A DNA stretch of 25,927 bases, taken from NCBI GenBank assembly GCA_934539585.1, contig CAKTCT010000037.1:1-25927 (forward strand), written 5' to 3'. Positions 13,934-24,780 of the stretch are shown here, one piece after another (the stretch's first letter is position 1; every line of letters starts with the position of its first letter). Position numbers and translations under genes: made by a program. The notes beneath the pieces are model-generated. The model was not told the origin of the DNA. It saw only the letters and a list, made by a program, of their open reading frames with translations, and did not search any database. Source of the stretch: an uncultured Oscillospiraceae bacterium. Its GTDB lineage: Bacteria; Bacillota; Clostridia; Oscillospirales; Ruminococcaceae.

Positions 13934-15922
13934 ATGGAGGAAACACGCAGATTTGAACTGGTCGCCCCTTACAAGCCCACCGGGGATCAGCCCCAGGCCA
14001 TCCAGAGCCTGACCGAGGGCGTGAAAAAGGGGTTCCGGGAGCAGACGCTGCTGGGCGTCACCGGCTCCGGCAAGACCTTTACCATGGCCAACGTCATTGC
14101 CAACGTCCAGAAGCCCACCCTGATCCTGGCCCACAACAAGACCCTGGCGGCCCAGCTCTGCTCGGAGTTCCGGGAGTTCTTCCCCCACAACGCCGTGGAG
14201 TATTTTGTCAGCTACTACGACTATTATCAGCCGGAGGCGTATATTCCCAGCACGGATACCTATATTGAAAAGGACTCGGCCATCAACGACGAGATCGACA
14301 AGCTCCGCCACTCGGCCACCTGCGCCCTGGGGGAGCGGAACGACGTGATCATCGTGGCCAGCGTCAGCTGCATCTACTCCCTGGGCGCGCCGGAGGACTA
14401 CCGGAGCATGGTGGTCTCCCTCCGGCCGGGGATGCAGATGGAGCGGGACGAGCTGCTCCGTCAGCTGGTGGACCGGCAGTACGACCGCAACGACATCAAC
14501 TTCGTCCGGGGGAAATTCCGGGTCCGGGGGGACGTGGTAGAAATTTTCCCGGCGGGCAGCGGGGACATTGCCGTCCGGGTGGAGTTCTTCGGGGACGAAA
14601 TTGACCGGATCTCCGAATTCGACCCCCTGACCGGAGCGGTGAAAGCCGTAATGAGCCATGTGATGATCTACCCGGCTTCCCACTTTATCACGCCGCCCGG
14701 GAAGCTCCATGCCGCCGTGGCGGAGATCGAGAAGGAGTTGGAGGAGCGGATCCGGTATTTCAAAGAGCGGGATATGCTCCTGGAGGCCCAGCGCATCGAG
14801 CAGCGCACCCGCTACGACATGGAAATGCTGGAGGAGATCGGCTTCTGCAAGGGCATCGAGAACTACTCCCGCATCCTCTCCGGCCGGGCCCCGGGGAGCA
14901 CGCCCTACACGCTGCTGGACCACTTCCCCAAGGATTACCTGCTGTTCATCGACGAATCCCACGTCACGGTGCCCCAGGTCCGGGGGATGTACTTCGGCGA
15001 CCGGGGCCGGAAGCAGACCCTGGTGGACTACGGCTTCCGGCTGCCCTCAGCTTTTGACAACCGGCCGTTGAATTTTGATGAATTCAACGAAAAGTTAAAC
15101 CAGATCATCTACGTTTCGGCCACCCCGGCCCAGTACGAGCGGGAGCGGAGCGCCAATATCGCCGAGCAGGTCATCCGGCCCACCGGGCTGGTGGACCCGG
15201 AGGTGACGGTGAAGCCGGTGGAGGGGCAGATCGAGGACCTGTTGAGTGAAATCAATCTCCGGATAGAGAAGAAAGAGCGGGTCCTGGTGACGACGCTGAC
15301 CAAGAAAATGGCCGAGGACCTTACCGACTACCTCAAGGGCATGGGGGTCAGGGTCCGGTACATGCACCACGACATCGACACCATGGAGCGGATGGAGATC
15401 ATAAGGGACCTGCGGCTGGGGGTCTTCGACGTGCTGGTGGGCATCAACCTCCTCCGGGAGGGCCTGGACATCCCCGAGGTGAGCCTGGTGGCCATTCTGG
15501 ACGCTGATAAGGAGGGCTTCCTCCGGTCGGAGACGTCGCTGATCCAGACCATCGGCCGGGCCGCCCGGAACGCCGGGGGCCAGGTCATCATGTACGCCGA
15601 CAGCGTCACCGACTCCATGGAGCGGGCGCTGCGGGAGACCAACCGCCGCCGGGAAATCCAGATGGCCTACAACAAGGAGCACGGCATCGTCCCCAAAACC
15701 ATCGTCAAGTCGGTGGCGGAGATCATCGAAATCTCCGCCAAGGACACCATCGACAAGAAGGGCAAGCGCCTCTCCCGGATGGAAAAGGAAAAGCTCATCA
15801 AAGCCTACACCGCCGAGATGAAGGAGGCGGCCAAGCTCCTGGAATTCGAGCAGGCGGCTTTCCTGCGGGATAAGATCAAGAAGCTCCAGGAGGAGCTGGA
15901 CGGCGGAAGCAAAAAACGGTAA
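13934..15922 (+). CDS. uvrB: UvrABC excinuclease subunit B
   Basis: UvrB is the damage-verifying helicase-like subunit of bacterial nucleotide excision repair. The 662-residue protein has FELVAPYKPTGDQPQAI, Walker A LLGVTGSGKTFTMANVI, and the beta-hairpin region YYDYYQPEAYIPSTDTYIEK that inserts into DNA. DESH (IDESHVTVPQ) is the Walker B equivalent, followed by helicase motifs GINLLREGLDIPEVSLV and QTIGRAARN. A C-terminal UVR motif (KEAAKLLEFEQAAFLRDKI) binds UvrC. ATG 13934 is chosen because GAAAGGA lies 6 bases upstream; a longer frame to 13880 would include promoter DNA. uvrA follows after 51 bases. Confidence 0.97.
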   Translation: MEETRRFELVAPYKPTGDQPQAIQSLTEGVKKGFREQTLLGVTGSGKTFTMANVIANVQKPTLILAHNKTLAAQLCSEFREFFPHNAVEYFVSYYDYYQPEAYIPSTDTYIEKDSAINDEIDKLRHSATCALGERNDVIIVASVSCIYSLGAPEDYRSMVVSLRPGMQMERDELLRQLVDRQYDRNDINFVRGKFRVRGDVVEIFPAGSGDIAVRVEFFGDEIDRISEFDPLTGAVKAVMSHVMIYPASHFITPPGKLHAAVAEIEKELEERIRYFKERDMLLEAQRIEQRTRYDMEMLEEIGFCKGIENYSRILSGRAPGSTPYTLLDHFPKDYLLFIDESHVTVPQVRGMYFGDRGRKQTLVDYGFRLPSAFDNRPLNFDEFNEKLNQIIYVSATPAQYERERSANIAEQVIRPTGLVDPEVTVKPVEGQIEDLLSEINLRIEKKERVLVTTLTKKMAEDLTDYLKGMGVRVRYMHHDIDTMERMEIIRDLRLGVFDVLVGINLLREGLDIPEVSLVAILDADKEGFLRSETSLIQTIGRAARNAGGQVIMYADSVTDSMERALRETNRRREIQMAYNKEHGIVPKTIVKSVAEIIEISAKDTIDKKGKRLSRMEKEKLIKAYTAEMKEAAKLLEFEQAAFLRDKIKKLQEELDGGSKKR

Positions 15923-15973
15923 GTCACGGAAAACGACGGGGGAATCCATCCCCGAAAAGGAGAATTTTGCAAG

Positions 15974-18796
<2,823 letters not shown>

Positions 18797-18813
18797 TTTA
18801 GAATTTTTCTAAA
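18797..18813. promoter_or_regulatory. PerR/Fur-like inverted repeat upstream of fprA
   Basis: TTTAGAA and TTCTAAA are perfect 7-base arms around TTT. The inner 15 bases, TTAGAATTTTTCTAA, match 11 of 14 informative positions of the Per box TTATAATNATTATAA. It begins right after the uvrA stop and ends 6 bases before the -35 of the fprA promoter. PerR control of flavodiiron proteins is known in clostridia, which supports the idea; the match is imperfect. Confidence 0.45.
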
Positions 18814-18819
18814 ATCGTA

Positions 18820-18848
18820 TTGACAAACGCATACCGCTGTGGTATAGT
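18820..18848 (+). promoter_or_regulatory. Promoter of fprA
   Basis: A consensus TTGACA (18820-18825), a 17-base spacer and TATAGT (18843-18848) lie about 41 bases before the fprA start. An overlapping TATAAT at 18848-18853 has a less suitable 22-base spacer. Confidence 0.85.
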
Positions 18849-18889
18849 ATAATCGTTCCAAAAAATCGACCACGAAAGGCGGAAATGAT

Positions 18890-20098
18890 ATGGCTGCGGA
18901 AAAGCTTTTGAACGGACTCTATGCCGTGGGGATCGAGGACCCCGGCCTCCGGGTCTTTGACATTATCATGTCCACGGAGTACGGCACCTCCTATAACTCC
19001 TACCTGCTCCGGGGCGGGGAGAAAACGGCCCTCATCGAGTGCTGCCACCCCAATTATTTCGACCGGTATCTGGAAAACATCCGGGAGGTCTGCGACCCCA
19101 GGGACATCGATTACCTGATCCTGGACCACACCGAGCCCGACCACACCGGTTCCGCGGCCCGTCTGCTGGAACAGAACCCGGAGATGGAGATTTACTGCTC
19201 CCAGGCGGCGTCCCTTTATATCAAAAACATCACCAACCGGACCGACCTGCGGCTCCACGTGGTGAAGGACGGCGAGACCCTGGACCTGGGCGGCCGGACC
19301 CTGGAATTCCGCATGGCCCCCTTCCTCCACTGGCCGGATTCCATGTTCACCTGGCTCCGGGAGGACCGGGTGCTGTTCACTTGCGACTTTCTGGGGAGCC
19401 ACTACTGCGAGCCCTACGTCCTGGACACCGCCGTTTCCCGGCCCGAAGCCTACGAGGGGGCGTTCCGGGGGTATTACGACGCCATTTTCGGGCCCTTCCC
19501 GTCCTTTGTCCAGAAGGGGCTGGCCAAGATCGCCGGTCTGGACGCGGAAATGGTCTGCGCCAGCCACGGCCCGGTCCTGACCAAGGGCTGCCGCCTGGAG
19601 TACGCCCTGGAGAAGTACCGGGAGTGGTCCGCGCCCCGGAAAAATCCGGTGCTGACGGTTCCGGTGTTCTATTGCAGCGCTTACGGCAACACCGCCCGGC
19701 TGGCCGAGGCCATCTGCGCCGGGATCAGGCAGGCCGTCCCCGACGCCTGCACCCGGACCTATGACATCATCCGCCACCCCATGGGGGAGCTGGCGGCCAT
19801 GCTCAACGGCTGCGACGGCTTCGCCATCGGGTCCCCCACCCTGAACCGGGACGCGGTGCAGCCGGTCTGGGACCTGCTGAGCCGGGTGGACGCCGTCAAC
19901 AGCCCCAAGCGCCCGGCCCTGATCTTCGGCTCCTACGGCTGGAGCGGGGAGGCCGCCGCCAACCTTAAGGCCCGGCTGGACGGGCTGAAAATGGCCCTGT
20001 TCGAGGAGCCCTTCCGGGTGGTCTTCGTCCCCACGGAGGAGGACCTGGAAAAGGCCCGGCAGCTGGGCGAGCGCTTCGCCGCCTCCATGAAAAAGTAA
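18890..20098 (+). CDS. fprA: FprA family A-type flavoprotein (flavodiiron O2/NO reductase)
   Basis: Flavodiiron proteins reduce O2 to water or NO to N2O and protect anaerobes in the cytoplasm. The 402-residue protein has an N-terminal metallo-beta-lactamase-like diiron domain with LDHTEPDHTGSA near residue 82, FLHWPDSMFTW near 146, CDFLGSHY near 166 and ASHGPV near 226. These supply the usual His/Glu/Asp iron ligands. The C-terminal flavodoxin domain starts near residue 257 with VFYCSAYGNTARLAEAI. There is no rubredoxin extension, so a separate electron donor is needed. It stands alone between its own promoter and terminator. Confidence 0.95.
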   Translation: MAAEKLLNGLYAVGIEDPGLRVFDIIMSTEYGTSYNSYLLRGGEKTALIECCHPNYFDRYLENIREVCDPRDIDYLILDHTEPDHTGSAARLLEQNPEMEIYCSQAASLYIKNITNRTDLRLHVVKDGETLDLGGRTLEFRMAPFLHWPDSMFTWLREDRVLFTCDFLGSHYCEPYVLDTAVSRPEAYEGAFRGYYDAIFGPFPSFVQKGLAKIAGLDAEMVCASHGPVLTKGCRLEYALEKYREWSAPRKNPVLTVPVFYCSAYGNTARLAEAICAGIRQAVPDACTRTYDIIRHPMGELAAMLNGCDGFAIGSPTLNRDAVQPVWDLLSRVDAVNSPKRPALIFGSYGWSGEAAANLKARLDGLKMALFEEPFRVVFVPTEEDLEKARQLGERFAASMKK

Positions 20099-20102
20099 AC
20101 GA

Positions 20103-20146
20103 AAAACCGCGCTCCTGCCGTGTCGATACGGCGGGGGCGCGGTTTT
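20103..20146 (+). terminator. Rho-independent terminator after fprA
   Basis: Arms 20103-20121 and 20128-20146 pair over 19 positions with two wobble pairs, and the hairpin ends in GGTTTT. It begins 5 bases after the fprA stop. The reverse strand also ends in T4, so weak two-way action is possible for the small minus gene ending at 20158. Confidence 0.85.
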
Positions 20147-20157
20147 GCTGTACGGAA

Positions 20158-20280
20158 CTATTTCCGGTCTTTTTCCGCCCACTTTTTCAGGCGGCCCTTG
20201 ACCCAGATGACGGCTGCGGCAAGGACCGCGGCCAGGGCCAGAGCGTACCAGAATTCCGGGGCGGCAAGGGTTCTGAGCAT
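20158..20280 (-). CDS. Small single-span membrane protein (40 aa), unknown function
   Basis: The gene encodes 40 residues starting MLRTLAAPEFWYALALAAVL. One hydrophobic helix covers about residues 11-28, followed by a basic tail (VKGRLKKWAEKDRK), which predicts a cytoplasmic C-terminus. A strong ribosome binding site, AAGGAGG, lies 7 bases upstream of the ATG, and this is the main evidence that the gene is real. It is divergent from the 67-residue gene at 20343. No family is recognised; small membrane proteins of this type often act as regulators or stabilisers of larger complexes. Confidence 0.65.
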   Translation of the reverse strand: MLRTLAAPEFWYALALAAVLAAAVIWVKGRLKKWAEKDRK

Positions 20281-20292
20281 GGGCAAGCCTCC

Positions 20293-20322
20293 TTGCATGT
20301 TTGGTGGGAAGCTGCATACAAT
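20293..20322 (+). promoter_or_regulatory. Possible promoter for the 67-residue gene
   Basis: TTGCAT (20293-20298), an 18-base spacer and TACAAT (20317-20322) lie 21 bases before the ATG at 20343, between two divergent small genes. The match is moderate. Confidence 0.45.
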
Positions 20323-20342
20323 ACCCCAAAGGGGGCGTTGGT

Positions 20343-20546
20343 ATGCGCTATGGCAATTTACAGGAACTGATCCGGGGGAGCAGCAGCTCCCGGCGGTATT
20401 TTCTTTCGCTGCCGGTGGAGCTTCAGATGCGGCTCCATCAGCAGAACGAGGAGATTCACTCGGCGGCCGGACTGCGGCTCCGGGCGGAGCAGACCCGGCA
20501 GTGCCTTCGGCTCCAGGCGCTGTCCGGGGAGCGGTTTCTCGAGTAG
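20343..20546 (+). CDS. Conserved-looking small protein (67 aa), unknown function
   Basis: The product starts MRYGNLQELIRGSSSSRRYF and is soluble, helical and rich in Arg, Gln and Leu (SLPVELQMRLHQQNEEIHSA). The pattern YFLSLPVELQ..LH..NEEIHSA recalls short uncharacterised clostridial proteins, but I cannot name a family. ATG 20343 is chosen over 20301 because a G-rich ribosome binding site (AAAGGGGG) precedes it and the longer start would lie upstream of the possible promoter. Its stop codon overlaps the 18-bp palindrome at 20545-20562. Confidence 0.6.
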   Translation: MRYGNLQELIRGSSSSRRYFLSLPVELQMRLHQQNEEIHSAAGLRLRAEQTRQCLRLQALSGERFLE

Positions 20547-20562
20547 TTAGCATATGCTAACT
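20545..20562. repeat. 18-bp perfect palindrome, operator-like
   Basis: AGTTAGCATATGCTAACT is a perfect palindrome with no loop and no T-run, so it looks like a dimer-binding DNA site rather than a terminator. The TTAGC/GCTAA halves recall DtxR/IdeR-family metal-regulator operators only loosely. It sits at the end of one gene and 63 bases from the end of a convergent gene, where no target promoter is evident. Confidence 0.6.
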
Positions 20563-20624
20563 GCATATAGAATACTCCGGAACGGGAGGCTTGTCAAGGG
20601 GTTTGGGGAAAATTTCGCCGGCGG

Positions 20625-21359
20625 CTATTCCAGAATGACAAATTCAGCGCCGGCGTACCCCACCACGGAGCCGTAATGGACCACGTACCACCCCTCCCAC
20701 TGGCCGTAGACGGTCAGGGGCGCGCCCTTGGGAGCCAGAGCCAGGACCCGTCCCCCGGGGGTCTCCCGGATGCGGAGGGGGCCGGTCCGGGTGGCGACGA
20801 CTCCGGTGCGGACGGGGATGGGCTCCGCGAAGGGGAGGCCGAAGTACTCCGTCAGGGAAAAGACCACGTTCCGGGCGATGCGTTCGATGTTTTCGGTGAT
20901 CCAGTCGGCGTCGTCGGGGTTGTCGTGGTAGGCGAATTCGATGAGCACCGCCGGGGGAACGGTCCTGGTCACTTCCCCCAAAGCGGTGGTGGACAGGGCC
21001 CGGACCCGGTCGGGGAGAGGATAGATCCGCCGGAGGTTGGCGGCGATGATCTCCGCGGCCCGGCGGCCCCTGGGACTGTTGGGGGCGTAGTAGACGTCGG
21101 TCCCCCGCATGGAGCCGTAGCGGCCCTCCGGCGCGGCGTTGGAGTGAAGGGCCAGGTAGAAATCGTAGCGGCCCTCTTTGGACTGGGCGATGGAGGACGC
21201 GGCGGTCATTTCCGGGGTATTCCGGGTCCAGTGGATGCCGTTGGCAGCCAGCCAGGGCTCCATGGCGTCGGCGATGCGGTTCATGTAGTATTCCTCGGTG
21301 CCGCCGGTGACGTAGAGGTTTTTCTCCTGGGTGGAGGGGCTTAAGTAGATTCTCGGCAT
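20625..21359 (-). CDS. N-acetylmuramoyl-L-alanine amidase-like protein with SH3-type C-terminus
   Basis: This 244-residue protein resembles Amidase_3 enzymes that cut the bond between muramic acid and the stem peptide. Residues about 3-175 cover the catalytic fold: EEYYMNRIADAMEPWL (22-37), LALHSNAAPEG (69-79, zinc His72) and AVLIEFAYHDNPDDADWI (137-154, Glu141). The first zinc-site motif, normally DPGHGG, reads LSPSTQEKN and lacks the His. Residues about 183-244 look like an SH3b/SH3_3 wall-binding domain (GPLRIRETPGGRVLALAPKG). There is no signal peptide, so export may need lysis, sporulation or another route. GAAAGGA precedes the ATG. A lysin of phage origin is possible, but no phage genes are nearby. 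Confidence 0.82.
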   Translation of the reverse strand: MPRIYLSPSTQEKNLYVTGGTEEYYMNRIADAMEPWLAANGIHWTRNTPEMTAASSIAQSKEGRYDFYLALHSNAAPEGRYGSMRGTDVYYAPNSPRGRRAAEIIAANLRRIYPLPDRVRALSTTALGEVTRTVPPAVLIEFAYHDNPDDADWITENIERIARNVVFSLTEYFGLPFAEPIPVRTGVVATRTGPLRIRETPGGRVLALAPKGAPLTVYGQWEGWYVVHYGSVVGYAGAEFVILE

Positions 21360-21448
21360 GGGAAACCGTCCTTTCCGGTAAAATGGGTCCTTCCATCCTA
21401 TGGGCCCGGCGGCGGAAGGGTGATTCCCCGGGAAAACCGGGCCGGGAG

Positions 21449-21477
21449 TGGACTTTTCAGGCGGTTTCTGCTATACT
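21449..21477 (+). promoter_or_regulatory. Possible promoter of the M14 peptidase gene
   Basis: TGGACT (21449-21454), a 17-base spacer and TATACT (21472-21477) lie about 100 bases before the ATG at 21579. The rest of the 219-base gap from 21360 shows no gene or clear hairpin. Confidence 0.5.
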
Positions 21478-21578
21478 TAGGGAGATGTTTTCGGCAGCTT
21501 TCAGAAAAATTTCGGAATCGCTGACGCCGCCGTAAAAGCACGGAAGACATTTTATATCGGACTCTAAGGAGATGCAAA

Positions 21579-22658
21579 ATGGAAATATCAAAGAGCTTTT
21601 CCGGTGGAAATATCCAAGTCGTGAAAGTGGACGGCGACACCGTTTATCTTGAAAACGAAATGCGTGACAGCGCCGGAGATTGGTTCTACTGGGCGTTTTG
21701 TGTAACGGGCGCCAATGGGAGAACCGTAAAATTTGTATTGAACAATCAAATCCGTGTCGGCTATTACGGAGCCGCAGTAAGCCGGGATTTCAAACATTGG
21801 GAATGGAGCAATACCTGCATAGACGGTGCATCGTTCAGCTATACCTTCGGAGAGAACGAGGGGAAAGTGTATTTTGCCCACGATATGCTGTATACCCGCG
21901 ATATGCTTTTTGACTTTGCTCACGAAAATGGAATCGAAGTGAAAACTCTCGGAAAAAGCCGCAAAGGGCGAGATATCCCATATTTTGAATTCGGAGCGGG
22001 AAAACGGCATATGGTCCTTACGGCTCGCCATCACGCTTGTGAAGCGACGGGAAGTTATGTGCTGGAAGGTCTGATCAAGGAATTGTATGAGAATCCCCTT
22101 GACGATACTGTTGTCTTCTGCGTTCCAATGGTGGACTATGATGGGGTTTGTGATGGAGATCAAGGCAAATCGCGGGTGCCGCATGACCACAATCGGGACT
22201 ACGCTCCCGGTGAGCTGCCGCTTTATGAGACAACTGCGGCAATCCGGAAGTATGTGGATGAGCATAATGTCACAATGGGTTTTGACTTTCACTCACCGTG
22301 GCATTTGGGTGAATTAAACGACAAGGTGTACATTGTACGTAGGAACCCGGGAAAGAACGCAGAATATATCCGATTTGGAAAACTCCTTACTGCGTGCATT
22401 ACGGATAAATCCATGCAATATGATACCAAAGACGATCTATTGCCAAATACCGGCTGGAATCAATCGGGTACGCCGACTTTTGCAAACTACATTCTGAAAA
22501 ATCCCAATGCGGAGGTTGCGTTTACCCTAGAAACCTGCTATTTTGGCGAAAAAAACAATGTTTTTTCCCAAGAAAAAGGGCTGGAATTGGGTAAGTGCTT
22601 TGCTGCGGCGCTGAAGAAAAGGGATATCTTCAAGGCCAATGACAGAACAGTGGAATAA
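21579..22658 (+). CDS. M14 family zinc carboxypeptidase, cytoplasmic type
   Basis: This 359-residue metallocarboxypeptidase has an N-terminal beta-rich domain (about 1-110) like that of cytosolic M14 peptidases, then the catalytic domain. Zinc ligands are His152 and Glu155 (RHHACEATGSY) and His238 (GFDFHSPWH). The substrate-binding Asn-Arg is in PHDHNRDY (201-208) and the catalytic Glu is Glu318 (FTLETCY), so the active site is complete. There is no signal peptide. AAGGAG lies 7 bases before the ATG. Base composition is visibly poorer in G+C than both neighbours, with many A/T-ending codons, which suggests horizontal acquisition. The substrate is unknown; removal of C-terminal residues from peptides or murein fragments is plausible. 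Confidence 0.88.
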   Translation: MEISKSFSGGNIQVVKVDGDTVYLENEMRDSAGDWFYWAFCVTGANGRTVKFVLNNQIRVGYYGAAVSRDFKHWEWSNTCIDGASFSYTFGENEGKVYFAHDMLYTRDMLFDFAHENGIEVKTLGKSRKGRDIPYFEFGAGKRHMVLTARHHACEATGSYVLEGLIKELYENPLDDTVVFCVPMVDYDGVCDGDQGKSRVPHDHNRDYAPGELPLYETTAAIRKYVDEHNVTMGFDFHSPWHLGELNDKVYIVRRNPGKNAEYIRFGKLLTACITDKSMQYDTKDDLLPNTGWNQSGTPTFANYILKNPNAEVAFTLETCYFGEKNNVFSQEKGLELGKCFAAALKKRDIFKANDRTVE

Positions 22659-22690
22659 GACCGCTGTTTTGAAAAGTAAAGGAGACACCC

Positions 22691-24760
22691 ATGGAACCAC
22701 AACAGATTCTGAAAGACGTCTTCGGCTACGACTCCTTCCGGGGCGGGCAGGAGACGCTGATCCGGGCCATCCTGGAAGGCCGGGACGCCCTGGGGATCAT
22801 GCCCACCGGGGCGGGAAAATCCCTGTGCTACCAGATTCCGGCCCTGGCCCGGGAGGGGATCACCCTGGTGGTCTCGCCCCTGATCTCCCTGATGAAGGAC
22901 CAGGTGGGGGCCCTGACTCAGGCGGGGGTCCGGGCGGCGTATCTGAACAGCTCCCTGACCCCGGCCCAGTACCGCCGGGCCATGGAGAACGCCCGGGCGG
23001 GGGCCTACCGCATCCTCTACGTGGCGCCGGAGCGGCTGGAGACCGAGGAGTTCCTGGACTTCGCCAGAAGCGCGGAGATTTTCATGGTCTGTGTGGACGA
23101 GGCCCACTGCGTTTCCCAGTGGGGCCAGGATTTCCGGCCCAGTTACCTGAAAATCCCGCGCCTCATCCAGGCGCTGCCCCGGCGGCCGGTGGTCAGCGCC
23201 TTTACCGCCACGGCCACGGCCCAGGTCCGGGAGGACATCGTCCGGATTCTGGAGCTCCGGGACCCCATGGTCCTGACCACCGGCTTCGACCGGCCAAACC
23301 TCTACTTCGAGGTCCGGAAGCCCCGGGACAAGGAGGCCGAGCTCCTGGAAATCCTCCGGGAGCACCGTGACCAGAGCGCCATCGTCTACTGCTCCACCCG
23401 GAAGACCGTGGAGGAGGTCTGCGAGCTCCTCTGCCGGGAGGGCTTCGCCGCCACCCGCTACCACGCCGGCCTCTCCGACCAGGAGCGCCAGGCCAATCAG
23501 GAGGATTTCCTCTACGACCGGAAGCCCGTTATGGCCGCCACCAACGCCTTCGGCATGGGCATCGACAAGTCCAACGTCTCCCTGGTGGTCCACTACAATA
23601 TGCCAAAGGACCTGGAAAGCTACTACCAGGAGGCGGGCCGGGCCGGGCGGGACGGGGCCGAGGCCAGCTGCATCCTGCTCTACGGCGGCCAGGACGTGAT
23701 CACCAACCGGTTCCTCATCGATTGCTCCGTGGGCGGGGACCTGGACCCGGAAACGGCAGAGCAGCTCCGGGAAAAGGACCGGGAGCGGCTGAAGGCCATG
23801 ACCTTCTACTGCCACACGCCGGACTGCCTGCGGGGGTATCTCCTCCGGTATTTCGGGGAGGAGGCCCCGGATTTCTGCGGGAACTGCGGCAACTGCCGGG
23901 AAAATTTCGAGACCGCCGACGTCACCGTGGAGGCCCAGAAGATTCTGTCCTGCGTTTCCCGGATGCGGCAGCGGTTCGGAGTGAAGATGGTCTGCGACGT
24001 CCTCCGGGGCGGAAAGACCGAGCGCATCCGCCAGCAGCAGCTGGACAAGCTGACCACCTACGGCATCCTGGCCGGCACGCCGGAGGCCGTTTTGCGGGAG
24101 CTCATCCGGAATCTGGAGCTTCAGGGGCTTTTGCGGGACAGCGGCGGGGACTACCCGGTGCTGAAGCTGACCGAGGGCTCCCTGGAGGTCCTCCGGGGCC
24201 AGCGGCAGGTGGTGATCCGGCGGAACCGTGCCCTTTCGGAGCGGGAGAAAAAGCGGGAACGTGCGGAAAAATCCGCCTCCGGCAAGACAGACCCGGCCCT
24301 GTACCAGCGGCTCCGGGAGCTGCGGGAAAGGCTGGCCGGGGAGCAGGACATCCCCGCCTATCTGGTCTTTGCCAATGCGGCCCTGGAGGACATGTGCCGC
24401 CTCCGCCCCGCCACCCCCGAGGAATTCTTGGAGGTTTCCGGGGTGGGAAAGCGGAAGCTGGAACGGTACGGAGAGGAATTTCTCCGGGTGATCCGGGAAT
24501 ATGTTCCGGAGGAGAAAAAGCCCCTGCCCGAGGTGGACCCGGCTTTATATCAGCGCCTCCGGGAGCTGCGGGAAAGGCTGGCGGAGGAGCAGGACATCCC
24601 GGCCTATCTGGTTTTCACCAACGCAGCCCTGGAGGACATGTGCCGCCGCCGCCCCGCCACGCCCGAGGAATTCCTGGAGGTTTCCGGGGTGGGAAAACGG
24701 AAGCTGGAACGATACGGGGAGGAATTTCTCCGGGCAATCCGGGAATATGTCCCGGAGTAG
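22691..24760 (+). CDS. recQ: RecQ family ATP-dependent DNA helicase with two tandem HRDC domains
   Basis: RecQ unwinds DNA 3'-5' in recombination and repair. The 689-residue protein has Walker A MPTGAGKSLCYQIPAL near residue 37, DEAHC near 136, SAFTATATAQ, ATNAFGMGIDKSNV and QEAGRAGRDG. A zinc site follows (FYCHTPDCLRGYL then DFCGNCGNC), then the RQC winged helix (about 410-510). Two near-identical HRDC domains follow at residues 534-615 and 616-689. AAAGGAG lies just before the ATG, 32 bases after the M14 gene. The frame ends at TAG 24758-24760, exactly where the linker between HRDC copies has GAG, and a decayed third copy lies beyond. The helicase core looks intact. Confidence 0.95.
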   Translation: MEPQQILKDVFGYDSFRGGQETLIRAILEGRDALGIMPTGAGKSLCYQIPALAREGITLVVSPLISLMKDQVGALTQAGVRAAYLNSSLTPAQYRRAMENARAGAYRILYVAPERLETEEFLDFARSAEIFMVCVDEAHCVSQWGQDFRPSYLKIPRLIQALPRRPVVSAFTATATAQVREDIVRILELRDPMVLTTGFDRPNLYFEVRKPRDKEAELLEILREHRDQSAIVYCSTRKTVEEVCELLCREGFAATRYHAGLSDQERQANQEDFLYDRKPVMAATNAFGMGIDKSNVSLVVHYNMPKDLESYYQEAGRAGRDGAEASCILLYGGQDVITNRFLIDCSVGGDLDPETAEQLREKDRERLKAMTFYCHTPDCLRGYLLRYFGEEAPDFCGNCGNCRENFETADVTVEAQKILSCVSRMRQRFGVKMVCDVLRGGKTERIRQQQLDKLTTYGILAGTPEAVLRELIRNLELQGLLRDSGGDYPVLKLTEGSLEVLRGQRQVVIRRNRALSEREKKRERAEKSASGKTDPALYQRLRELRERLAGEQDIPAYLVFANAALEDMCRLRPATPEEFLEVSGVGKRKLERYGEEFLRVIREYVPEEKKPLPEVDPALYQRLRELRERLAEEQDIPAYLVFTNAALEDMCRRRPATPEEFLEVSGVGKRKLERYGEEFLRAIREYVPE
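24290..24535 (+). repeat. HRDC repeat unit 1 (within recQ)
   Basis: This 246-base (82-codon) unit begins DPALYQRLRELRERLAGEQD and ends with linker VPEEKKPLPEV. It is nearly identical in DNA and protein to unit 2. Confidence 0.9.
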
Positions 24761-24780
24761 AAACCCTTCTGCCCGGGTTG
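24536..24780 (+). repeat. HRDC repeat unit 2 (end of recQ)
   Basis: The unit is 245 bases including the linker. It begins DPALYQRLRELRERLAEEQD. The linker has TAG where unit 1 has GAG, and is one base shorter, which throws the next unit out of frame. Confidence 0.9.
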
